Part shown: one piece after another, positions 9,069-16,828 of the stretch | How positions within the stretch are numbered: the stretch's first letter is position 1 | Layout of the letters: every line of letters starts with the position of its first letter | Source of the DNA: Methanosarcina sp. DH2 | Lineage (GTDB): Archaea; Halobacteriota; Methanosarcinia; Methanosarcinales; Methanosarcinaceae | Length of the DNA: 64,000 bases | Direction: 5' to 3' | Assembly: GCF_020804225.1 (NCBI RefSeq) | Contig: NZ_WJBI01000015.1 | Location: 25,757-89,756, forward strand | Notes under the pieces: generated by a model | The model's input: only the letters and a program-made list of their open reading frames with translations | Database searches by the model: none | What the model was told of the DNA's origin: nothing | Position numbers and translations under genes: made by a program

Positions 9069-10988
9069 CTATTTTTTGTTTATTGTATGGAAATAAAATA
9101 GTACAGATATAAGCCCAAAACACGTTAAACATGCAGTAAATCCAGGCAGTTCTGCATCATTTGCATCTGGGGGAGTCACAATTTCCAGGGCAACTTTATC
9201 ACTGATTTCCTGTTCACCTGTATAACCTTTAACTGTGACTATCCGACTTGTGGTAGAGTACCCTTCTTTAACAGCTCTAATCTGAAACTCACCTTCTTTG
9301 CTAAACCTGTATACCAGAGCTCCTTTTTCGTCTGTTGTTCCAACAGATTCATTCCCTGCAAAAATGGTTACACCACCAATTTTTCCGGAACTTGACCTGA
9401 CTGAAATATTAATATCAGACTCGCTCACAGGACCTCTTTCAATTTCTATGAACATTGGCAAGTCATATTCAGGTAATTCCAGAAGATAATCCTGAGAAAC
9501 ATAATCCTTGTAGGAATTCTCCTCATCGGAAGAGGCTTCTGGAGAAAATGTCCTGGCAATGAGATAACGTCCAGCCGGACTCCAGCTTATCTCCTCAATA
9601 TAAGAAACGGGAAGTTGAATTGTCTTTAATTCTTTTGTGGACGCGTTGATTAAGGCTAACGTATTACTCTGAGTTTCATTTGCAACTCCAAGAACCAGGT
9701 CCCCTTTGTTATTCCAGGCATATCCGTTTTGAAATATGTCCCAGTGTTTTTCTCCTGAGCCGTCGCTGGACATTAAAACATACTCAATAATACCTCGATC
9801 AGATAATCTATTGTATTTACCGGAAGAGTGAGTTATTTCGATAAATTCTCCTGAAGGGCTTAAAGATACAACAAAATCACTGGAACTGCTGAACAACCGG
9901 GTTTTGCTGTCCCCATCAGCAGACATGGAATAGAGGGTATATATGCTTCCAGTCTCATTTTTCGAGAGTTCCTGAAATATAATATTATAACTGTCAGGCA
10001 ACCATCCATAAACAATACCGTAATTAAGAGATACCGGCCGATTGGATTGTTTATTTTCTACATCAATAATGTGTATATCAGAAATTAGCTTGCCAGACTC
10101 TTCATTCCCTATAAATTCGTATGCAGCAAGTTTGCTGCTATCAGGACTCCACGCAGTCCTGTCAAAGCAAATATTATCTGCTGAAAAAACTGTATTTACC
10201 TCATTGCTTGCAGGATTCAGAATGAAAAGATCTCCCTCTTCTGCAAAAACGACCTTTTTTCCATCAGGAGACCAGATAAAATCATTATTACTAAATTTAG
10301 TTTTATAATTCTTTACCGGAGTCTCTTCTGAAACATTATCTACCAGATCCAGAATAAACACAGATGATTCCTTATTTTCGTTAAAACCAGCATACAGCAG
10401 CTTATCACCTTTCGGAGACCATTCGTAGACAGGTCCCTCCAGTGAAATCTGTTCCTTTGCGAGCAAATCCAGACTTTCCGAGTCAACTACATTAATGTAG
10501 TGGGTTCCGCCAATAAAATGAACATTACCACCCGAAGATTCCTGATACATGAATGAATCTCCCGCGCGGTTCCATACTGGTATAGCTATTCCGTTGTGTC
10601 CATTTCTCTGGCGAGTATAAGGTGTGTTTTCGGCCCAGGCTATTAGTTTTTCCCCGGACCCGTCCCCATTTGCAAGGTACAGAGCCTGCACCTGTGCCAG
10701 TGTTGTCTGGCTCTCCTGATTCTTCGTACAGACATCAATTAATACAAAAACAAGAACACGAGTTCCGGAAGGGTCCCAGTAAAAAAATAATATCGGACTT
10801 CCATCTACATCAAGGCGGCTTTTGTCCACGCGGCTTAAAGCATCTTTACCAATAGTCTGATTGAGATCAGATACTAATGAGGCATCCATTGGATCAGAGC
10901 TTATGTTATCTGCAGAGGCTAAATCCATTGCAGAAATCATCAACACAAATATTAACAACATATACAATAGATTACATTTCCTATACAT
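9069..10988 (-). CDS. Secreted beta-propeller (TolB/WD40-like) protein 2
   Basis: Paralogue of the propeller at 5346, with 639 residues. A signal peptide (LLYMLLIFVLMISA) precedes about nine blades (WDPSGTRVLV, WNRAGDSFMY, WSPKGDKLLY, WSPDGKKVVF, WSPDSSKLAA, WLPDSYNIIF, WNNKGDLVLG, WSPAGRYLIA). An Ig-like/carboxypeptidase-regulatory type domain follows (GTTDEKGALVYRFSKEGEF, AVKEGYSTTSR). The tail ELPGFTACLTCFGLISVLFYF then KK fits a PGF-CTERM-like anchor. GGTGGA stands before the ATG. It probably folds as an extracytoplasmic sensor or binding protein for the ABC-2 system. No ligand is evident. Confidence 0.88.
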   Translation of the reverse strand: MYRKCNLLYMLLIFVLMISAMDLASADNISSDPMDASLVSDLNQTIGKDALSRVDKSRLDVDGSPILFFYWDPSGTRVLVFVLIDVCTKNQESQTTLAQVQALYLANGDGSGEKLIAWAENTPYTRQRNGHNGIAIPVWNRAGDSFMYQESSGGNVHFIGGTHYINVVDSESLDLLAKEQISLEGPVYEWSPKGDKLLYAGFNENKESSVFILDLVDNVSEETPVKNYKTKFSNNDFIWSPDGKKVVFAEEGDLFILNPASNEVNTVFSADNICFDRTAWSPDSSKLAAYEFIGNEESGKLISDIHIIDVENKQSNRPVSLNYGIVYGWLPDSYNIIFQELSKNETGSIYTLYSMSADGDSKTRLFSSSSDFVVSLSPSGEFIEITHSSGKYNRLSDRGIIEYVLMSSDGSGEKHWDIFQNGYAWNNKGDLVLGVANETQSNTLALINASTKELKTIQLPVSYIEEISWSPAGRYLIARTFSPEASSDEENSYKDYVSQDYLLELPEYDLPMFIEIERGPVSESDINISVRSSSGKIGGVTIFAGNESVGTTDEKGALVYRFSKEGEFQIRAVKEGYSTTSRIVTVKGYTGEQEISDKVALEIVTPPDANDAELPGFTACLTCFGLISVLFYFHTINKK

Positions 10989-11046
10989 TGTTCCACCATT
11001 TGCGAGTGAAAAAAATTAAAAGGAGAAAAGATCAATTTCCTTCTCT

Positions 11047-11463
11047 TTAATCAAGCTGCGGATTTCTTCCAGCGAGGAACTTGTATAGGCTATTTCCTCC
11101 ATCGATTTTAATTCGAGGCAAGGGATCAGTATACACATCGCCCCAATGGTCACTATAGGAGGAACTGACGCGTGCTGTATAAGAACTCGATGTTTTGTAC
11201 AGCCTCATATCCCCATTGGCACCATCAATAAATTGTTTCTCTAAATCTATGTACACATTCTCTCCAGTATATGCAGTAAACTTAAACCAGTCTGGCACAC
11301 TCGAACTTTTTACATAACTTCCATAAATCCAGAGAGTTCCTTCTGGGACACTAATTGTAGTCGCCTCACCATAGGTATGTCCAACTGCCATGGCGGTTCC
11401 CATGTTCAGAACTAGAATCGCTGCAAATAACATACCGATTTCAAGTTTTCTCTTTATTGTCAT
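11047..11463 (-). CDS. Small secreted protein, first gene of ABC cluster
   Basis: A predicted signal peptide (MLFAAILVLNMGTAMA) is followed by about 110 residues with a beta-rich pattern (ISVPEGTLWIYGSYV, DWFKFTAYTGENVYIDLEK, MRLYKTSS) reminiscent of PPC-type beta-sandwich domains. The last 20 residues (GGNSLYKFLAGRNPQLD) look unlike the rest. In the +1 frame the same DNA encodes MEEIAYTSSSLEEIRSLIKEKEID and a few more residues, a much more protein-like tail. A frameshift, or fusion to a gene remnant, is therefore possible. GCGAGGT precedes the start. It heads the transcript with the propeller and permease genes. Function not recognised. Confidence 0.65.
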   Translation of the reverse strand: MTIKRKLEIGMLFAAILVLNMGTAMAVGHTYGEATTISVPEGTLWIYGSYVKSSSVPDWFKFTAYTGENVYIDLEKQFIDGANGDMRLYKTSSSYTARVSSSYSDHWGDVYTDPLPRIKIDGGNSLYKFLAGRNPQLD

Positions 11464-11621
11464 ATATTTTTACCTCGCGATTTTGCTCCCGAGGCAGGAT
11501 TAGTAAGACTTAAATATTCTTAAGGTTAACATGACCATGCCTCCGGGCATATGGAGGTCAAGTGGATCCTTCAAAGAAAGTTTGACCTCCATAGAATTAC
11601 TACTAACACACTCTATATAAA
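11464..11621 (-). promoter_or_regulatory. Promoter and structured leader of the ABC cluster
   Basis: On the minus strand a TTTATATAG box lies at 11613-11621, so transcription should begin near 11590. The leader of about 125 bases contains a perfect 12-bp inverted repeat (TATGGAGGTCAA at 11550-11561 and its complement at 11582-11593, 20-base loop). It also holds an overlapping smaller hairpin, ATGCC-TCCG-GGCAT (11537-11550), next to a further TGACC/GGTCA pair. The alternatives are mutually exclusive, as in attenuators. The palindrome sits at the expected start site, so it could instead be a DNA operator. The rest of 11622-11800 shows no gene. Confidence 0.5.
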
Positions 11622-11800
11622 CCACAAAGTTTTTCGTCAGATCATTAAACAATCAGGATAGATATTGAATTTATGATTTCGTTTTTCAATGATAATATTT
11701 AATAGCACAAATCATTTGATGCTCCAGATAAAGTTCATATATAAACACAAAGCTGTACAATAAAAAATATTTTGGTTTATTTATGTTGAGCTTTAATTAC

Positions 11801-11931
11801 GAGCTTATCCTAAAACTCAGAATTTGCTTCTCAAATCTTATATTCCGAATAATCGACCAAGTTTCTAATCATGAAAAATAATCCTAAAAATTGTTAATGA
11901 GTATAAGTTAAATGGCTTTTAAGATAAGCTC
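11801..11931. repeat. MITE-like element C
   Basis: A 131-bp AT-rich segment is bounded by imperfect inverted ends GAGCTTATCCTAAAA and TTTTAAGATAAGCTC. It has the same size and similar ends as two elements at 26608-26739 and 26902-27031. There is no coding capacity. It lies in the spacer between the ABC cluster and its regulator. 11932-12079 holds nothing else recognisable. Confidence 0.55.
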
Positions 11932-12079
11932 TATTAGAAAATGAGGCAAATGAGCACTGAATTATACGAATAAAAACTACGTCTTTTTTTTGAGAAGGTT
12001 CATAATATAAATCTAGGAGAATGGAGGAGTCTAAGCGAAAAATGATAGAGTTTAAAGTACTTTCGTTTATTTGAGCCTA

Positions 12080-12835
12080 CTATTCAAACAATTTCATATC
12101 CTTTTTGATTACATCCCGATAAACAGAATTTATACTGTATGTTGTCTTCCTTCCTATTTTATTTTCTTCAATAAGATCTAACTCCTTTAATTGTTTAATA
12201 TACCAAGTAATTGCACCTTTGGAAATTCCTATTGTCCGGGCAAGATCTCCGTTAGTGTTACATTCTTCCTTTAATATCTTTGAAATTATCTTTAGAATCA
12301 TTTCATTTTGAAGGGCTGAAATAACCAGCTTTTCTTTTTCACTGTATGTGGAATTATTCTGGAAATATCGGAATTTTCCTAGATCATTGTGAACTTCGAT
12401 CATGTTTTCCATTTCTAGAATATTGAGATGATGGCATAGAGTCATCCGATTCAGACCCATATTATTTACAATCTCACTAACACAGACCCCAGGATTGGTT
12501 TTGATAAAGGAATATATATTCTTTCTCTTCAGAACTCCAACAGCATTTGAACGATCCGCCGCTCGAAACCCAAGTATTGCGAAAATAAGCTTTGTAGGAT
12601 ACAGTAGGGTATCTATTATCGATAAGATTTGCATAGTTGCCAGCCAAAGGAGGAACTGCCAGTAGGGTATTGGGATGACTTCAAGTTCTACTACCTCTTC
12701 TCCGTTAATTGAAGCTCCGGCTTGATTACTTGGAGCGGGGCTCACAATATATTCCGTAGCTCCGGCTGTAGTTGTTAAAAGAAAAAATAGTAAACAGATG
12801 GCAAGCTTCTTTTGAAGCTTAGTGCTGGTAAACAT
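12080..12835 (-). CDS. Membrane-tethered regulator with two winged helices
   Basis: A likely one-component transcription factor. The start is taken at ATG 12835 (MFTSTKLQKKL), so that it begins with a signal-anchor helix (LAICLLFFLLTTTAGA). A short external loop of about 35 residues follows (starting TEYIVSPAPSNQAG), then a second hydrophobic helix (FLLWLATMQILSIIDTLLY), leaving two consecutive winged-helix DNA-binding domains in the cytoplasm (SEIVNNMGLNRMTLCHHL; ARTIGISKGAITWYIKQL). It overlaps the end of the upstream secreted-protein gene by 17 bases. Its promoter is therefore probably the one before 13319. A role in regulating the neighbouring ABC cluster is inferred from position only. 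Confidence 0.8.
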   Translation of the reverse strand: MFTSTKLQKKLAICLLFFLLTTTAGATEYIVSPAPSNQAGASINGEEVVELEVIPIPYWQFLLWLATMQILSIIDTLLYPTKLIFAILGFRAADRSNAVGVLKRKNIYSFIKTNPGVCVSEIVNNMGLNRMTLCHHLNILEMENMIEVHNDLGKFRYFQNNSTYSEKEKLVISALQNEMILKIISKILKEECNTNGDLARTIGISKGAITWYIKQLKELDLIEENKIGRKTTYSINSVYRDVIKKDMKLFE

Positions 12836-13319
12836 TAAATGAGTAGTCCTCGGTTCCACTGACCGATTCTCCATAGATCTTAAACTTCCAGACTCCCTGT
12901 TCCATGTATCCCTGGGAGGGGTATATATTGAGGCGTATCCTACCGTTTATGCTTCCATCAGAATTATCACGGTAGGTTCCGATTTTGCTTCCTGAAGGGG
13001 TGTAAATGCTGAGAGTCAGGGAATCACTCGTATCTCCCCAATTCAAATCCACTTCAAGATAGTTTACTCCCGAGCCCACATTTACATTGTTAGTTATAGT
13101 CTGCCCCTGGCTTATGTACTGGGTTAATCACAAAGAAGAAATAAAATTCTCTGTATCAGAAGAATTTTCTATCCAGGGGCTAACAATGTACTCTATTCCA
13201 GCAGAAGCCGGAGCATCTACCGTGTTTGAATTTTCCGTGTGTTCCTCTTCAGCTGAAACCGCAGGCACAGCCATCAATCCTATAACGATGCATAATACTA
13301 ATATTTTCCATCTTTTCAT
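12819..13319 (-). pseudogene. Secreted protein gene broken by one in-frame TGA
   Basis: From ATG 13319 the frame encodes a signal peptide (MKRWKILVLCIVIGLMAVPAVSA) and a mature part starting EEEHTENS, with IEYIVSPW, to a TGA at 13130-13128. The same frame continues without shift (LTQYISQGQTITNN, then GSGVNYLEVDLNWGD, WKFKIYGESVSG, FNVYQH) to 12819. The region after the stop is a typical beta-sandwich, so one nonsense change splits a ~166-residue secreted protein. UGA is not the pyrrolysine codon of Methanosarcina. A downstream GTG restart at 13079 is possible but would lack a signal peptide. Homologues usually sit beside membrane wHTH genes, as here (inference). An assembly error is the alternative. 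Confidence 0.75.
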
Positions 13320-13739
13320 AATACTACCCAAAGAAATGGGTTAAAAGTCCGAATATATATAACTTCTGTGTAAGTCATCAAACAATCATCATATCTGTCT
13401 TTATGAAAGATTACTACTAAATTAAAAAGATCGTCTAAAAAAGGCGTAATGATACCCTTTACCCGGGATATTTCTTCAAAAAAATAGAGATTTAAGGATG
13501 TTTTTTCGTCCTCAGCATCAGGATAAAATAGTAAATTTTTTATATAGCCTCTTAAAGGCTTTCAGAGAAGCTGCTTTCCAGCTCCTGCACCGGATTTACA
13601 CTCGTAAACTTCCGTGATCTTCATGACAGCAAGGGCTTTTGCAGGGAACCGGTCTCCCATTTTCTTGACAGTTTTGTACATATTCTCGTAATCTTCCCCG
13701 TCCGTTTTAACTACAAAATCTCCCTTTATCTGGTAGCAG
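13302..13739. repeat. Right copy of ~440 bp direct repeat
   Basis: Partner of 424-862. It spans the first codons and promoter of the secreted gene, the intergenic region, and the 3' half of the intact PNPOx-like gene. Recombination between the copies would delete about 12.9 kb containing the ABC cluster and the regulator. Confidence 0.8.
13353..13363 (-). promoter_or_regulatory. TATA box for secreted gene and regulator
   Basis: The minus strand reads TTATATATATTC about 34-44 bases before the ATG at 13319, with GGTAG just before the start codon. The element is conserved in the left repeat copy (474-485). Confidence 0.55.
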
Positions 13740-13969
13740 CCCTTGACTTCAGGACCCCATACATAGATTGCTCCTCTCGGGTTTTCTTCAAGGTTCTGGC
13801 GAGTCTTGTGGAAGTAGTTATCTGCAATCCAGATAGTTTCTCTGTCTTCCTGGAGCTTGCAAAAACCAATTGGTATTACGTTCGGATCTCCATTTCTGGA
13901 GGCGGTTGCAAAGGGAAAAATCTTCATTTTTTCAAAATCTTCGACCATTTCACTGCTCAGTTTGACCAT
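13562..13969 (-). CDS. Pyridoxamine 5'-phosphate oxidase-like FMN-binding protein
   Basis: A 135-residue protein of the PNPOx-like split-barrel flavin-binding family. It has FPFATASRNGDPNVIPIGF near the N-terminus, TIWIADNYFHKTRQNLEENPRGAIYVW in the middle and a short C-terminal region typical of small archaeal members, which use FMN or F420-like cofactors. The specific substrate cannot be told. GGAGTG precedes the ATG. A truncated paralogue lies at 684-862. It is separate from the pdx genes downstream; the 14 kb spacer (13970-14266) is purine-rich and otherwise empty. Confidence 0.85.
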   Translation of the reverse strand: MVKLSSEMVEDFEKMKIFPFATASRNGDPNVIPIGFCKLQEDRETIWIADNYFHKTRQNLEENPRGAIYVWGPEVKGCYQIKGDFVVKTDGEDYENMYKTVKKMGDRFPAKALAVMKITEVYECKSGAGAGKQLL

Positions 13970-14266
13970 TTACTTCACTCCTTCATTGAAGCTTTTTTTA
14001 TTAATATGGATACAATGAATATATAACTTTGAAGGCATCAAAAACATAGAATGTTCAAAGGTTTCAGTTCTGCTTTTTTACCTGCAGGAAAAATATGCAG
14101 AAAAAAAGCCTAAAGGGAAGAAAAAAGTAAAGAAGCGTAGAGAAAAAATGACGAAATGCAATTAATGTAAAGAAAAAGAGATAGGGGTAAGAATAGAGAT
14201 AGGGAAAAGGAAAGAGATAAGGATCAGTTGCCGGAAACAAAACCGTGGACCTGACCCGTGTGCCTC

Positions 14267-14866
14267 TTAACAGTTGAGAATCTTGTCCAGGAAATACTGG
14301 TGGATGCGCAGATCATCGGTTAATTCCGGGTGAAAAGCAAGAGCCAGCACGTTTCCCTGTTCTGCAGCAATAATCATATCTCCAAGCCTGGAAAGAACCT
14401 TCACACCTGGCCCGCAACTTACGATTCCAGGAGCCCGGATAAACACGCCGGTAAAAGGAGAGTCAAAGATAGCTACTTCAAGTTTCGCCTCAAAGGAATC
14501 TCTTTGCCTCCCAAAAGCGTTTCTGTTGACTCTGGTATCCATTATCCCTAGCAGTTCCTGGCCTGTCTTCTCTACCTGCTGGTCTCCTTCCTTTGCAAGC
14601 ACGATAAGTCCTGCACAGGTCCCGAGGGTAGGAACTCCTTTTGCAGCCGCCTCCTTAATCTCTTCCGCAATTCCCTCGCGGGCAAGTAGCCTGCAAAGTG
14701 TTGTACTTTCTCCGCCAGGAATCACAATCCCGCTACACTTCGGGACAATTCCTTTATGCTTTATCTCAACTACCTCTGCATCTATTCCTCGTTTCTCAAG
14801 GGCTCTCCGTAAAGCATCAACATGCTCAGAAACCGCTCCCTGAATAGCGATTACACCTATTTTCAT
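14267..14866 (-). CDS. pdxT: Pyridoxal 5'-phosphate synthase glutaminase subunit PdxT
   Basis: Glutaminase subunit that releases ammonia from glutamine and passes it to PdxS for pyridoxal phosphate synthesis. Starting at MKIGVIAIQG (14866) it has 199 residues, the family's usual size. It shows the GGESTT oxyanion loop, the nucleophile Cys84 in GTCAG and the His179/Glu181 pair in FHPEL. The ten residues that could precede this Met have no family counterpart. It lies downstream of pdxS on the same strand, but 1.2 kb further on start to start, with a repeat-filled spacer of about 310 bases between the genes. Confidence 0.96.
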   Translation of the reverse strand: MKIGVIAIQGAVSEHVDALRRALEKRGIDAEVVEIKHKGIVPKCSGIVIPGGESTTLCRLLAREGIAEEIKEAAAKGVPTLGTCAGLIVLAKEGDQQVEKTGQELLGIMDTRVNRNAFGRQRDSFEAKLEVAIFDSPFTGVFIRAPGIVSCGPGVKVLSRLGDMIIAAEQGNVLALAFHPELTDDLRIHQYFLDKILNC

Positions 14867-15178
14867 TAAAAACACCATTTTCCAGAAATTAATCATTCAT
14901 TTGTTGACTCAAAAAATGTAAAAATTAAATTGATTCTACTCTTACAAACCTATAAGAATAAATCTGTTTTTAAAAAATTAAATTTTAGCCCCTTGAAAGA
15001 AGCTAATTTATAACGTAAATTAGTCCTTTTAGCTCAGCTCAATAGTAACCCGTAAATTAGTCCTTGAGTTTAGCTCACTGCAATAACTTCCAAAGTAGTC
15101 CTCTTGAGCGAAGCGAAAAGAACTGCGGGCTCCAGAATCGCAATTCGGGTGGCGCAACTCGGGATTACTTAGTGGATT
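14867..15178. repeat. pdxS-pdxT spacer with dispersed repeat, copy A
   Basis: The spacer holds an inverted copy of a dispersed intergenic repeat: AGTCCTCTTGAGCGAAGCGAAAAG at 15096 onward, running to about 15165 (TCGCAATTCGGG). This is the reverse complement of the module at 20608-20709. Two extra copies of its end (GTAAATTAGTCCTT) lie at about 15015 and 15053. The short tandem set suggests repeated insertion or slippage inside what is normally a tight operon. Confidence 0.6.
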
Positions 15179-16075
15179 TTACCAGCCGCGTTCCTGAAGG
15201 GCTTCCTCTACTGGAATCATATCTGCACAGATACCTTTCATACCTGCACCCACGCCTTTTGAGATTTCAGCGAGTTTTGCAGGGTTATCGTAGTTGTTTA
15301 CAGCTTCAACGATTGCTTTTGCCATCTTTTCGGGGTTTTCAGCTTTGAAAATTCCTGACCCGACAAAGACCCCGTCTGCACCAAGGCGCATCATAAGTGC
15401 GGCATCTGCAGGGGTTGCAACTCCGCCGGCTGCAAAGTTTACCACGGGCAAACGCTGCATTTTAGAGGTTTCAACTACAAGTTCTATCGGGGCTTCGATA
15501 TCCCTTGCAACCATTATAAGTTCTTCTTTGGTCTTGCCGGCAAGAGCACGAATTTCTCCCTGGATCTGCTTCATATGCTTTACTGCCTGGCTGACGTCGC
15601 CTGTTCCGGCTTCTCCTTTGGTCCGGATCATGGCTGCACCTTCGTTGATCCTGCGGAGAGCTTCTCCGAGGTTTCTGGCTCCGCAGACAAAAGGCACTGT
15701 AAACTGGGTCTTGTCTATGTGATAGAAAGGATCTGCAGGAGTAAGGACTTCGGATTCGTCAACCATGTCAACGCCAAGCGCCTCCAGGATTTCGGCTTCG
15801 ACAAAGTGTCCGATCCTTGCTTTTGCCATAACAGGAATGGTGACCGTATCAATGATCTGCTGGACAATTTCAGGGTCTGCCATCCGGGCAACTCCACCCT
15901 CTTTTCTAATATCTGCAGGGACAGCCTGAAGGGCCATAACAGCAACTGCTCCGGCTTCTTCTGCGATCCTGGCCTGTTCTGGAGTTGTAACGTCCATGAT
16001 CACACCCCCTTTCTGCATCCGTGCAAAGCCCCTCTTGATAAGTTCGGTCCCATGTCTCAATTTTTCAAAGTCCAT
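15179..16075 (-). CDS. pdxS: Pyridoxal 5'-phosphate synthase subunit PdxS
   Basis: Synthase subunit that condenses ribose 5-phosphate, glyceraldehyde 3-phosphate and PdxT-derived ammonia into pyridoxal phosphate. A TIM barrel of about 298 residues with the hallmark stretches [37 protein letters not shown], the lysine-bearing [15 protein letters not shown] and [10 protein letters not shown]. The start at 16075 (MDFEKL) is chosen because GAGG stands about nine bases upstream; ATG 16084 and TTG 16102 lie further up without better sites. The C-terminus (EEALQERGW) is intact. Confidence 0.97.
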   Translation of the reverse strand: MDFEKLRHGTELIKRGFARMQKGGVIMDVTTPEQARIAEEAGAVAVMALQAVPADIRKEGGVARMADPEIVQQIIDTVTIPVMAKARIGHFVEAEILEALGVDMVDESEVLTPADPFYHIDKTQFTVPFVCGARNLGEALRRINEGAAMIRTKGEAGTGDVSQAVKHMKQIQGEIRALAGKTKEELIMVARDIEAPIELVVETSKMQRLPVVNFAAGGVATPADAALMMRLGADGVFVGSGIFKAENPEKMAKAIVEAVNNYDNPAKLAEISKGVGAGMKGICADMIPVEEALQERGW

Positions 16076-16102
16076 GAATGTCATCCTCTTTGTTTTGATC
16101 AA

Positions 16103-16828
16103 ATCTGTAGTATATTGCCGTGAAAAATCTTTTCCACAGATGAAAAGGCTATAAGACCCTTTCCGCCAGTTACAACCAACAGGTTGCGATTTTTAGTTTG
16201 CTGTTTCTCCAGTGAATTGTGAATACGCTCAATAGTTAAAAGCATTATTTAAGCTATTCCTTAATTATAGAGCACAGATTAAATTAACTTAAAATGATTT
16301 AAAATTTGTTATCTTTTATACTGAGCATCAACATTGGTATTAACTGTCCTGTTTATCTGGCCTTTTTAACATCAGCTGTACTTTGAAGCCTTAAGTAGCC
16401 AATTTACAGTATTTTCTTAAAATATATTTATAAATAAATTTCCCAGTTTGATCTGGCTATCTCGAAATCATATGATTTAATCTTCCTAAGTGATTATATA
16501 ATTTAGTTCAATATATTACATGTATTATTATATAATACAGCACATAATTCTTGAGATAAAGTACAGGAAATGAGATTAAATCCGAATCTTCAACGCTCAG
16601 TTCTCCAATATAAAGTTTTTGTAAATTACCCGAGAGACAGGACGCAAAGATCTCTTTTAGAAGGTGTATGCTTCCCTCAATAACTCCTTTTCCTCAGATA
16701 AGTATACGAAAAGCTGTATGAAAAAAATAATTATAAGGCATGCAGAACCATTCAATATAGAGCATTTTTTCCGGGATGGTTCTGGATTTCAGAGATTTAC
16801 TGTTTATTTACTTCGGGGGAGTCAGAAG
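16103..16828. other. AT-rich spacer with divergent promoters
   Basis: No gene is seen. This region should carry the pdxS promoter (leftward) and the promoter of the surface protein at 16829 (rightward). A TTATATAATA box lies at about 16527-16536, and a TTTATAAATAAATTT run at about 16426. Neither can be assigned a start site from sequence alone. Confidence 0.4.

Noticed and set aside
12819-13319. Read-through of TGA as selenocysteine or pyrrolysine
   Set aside because: Pyrrolysine uses UAG and Methanosarcina is not known for selenocysteine; no hairpin evidence. A simple nonsense change or sequencing error is more likely.
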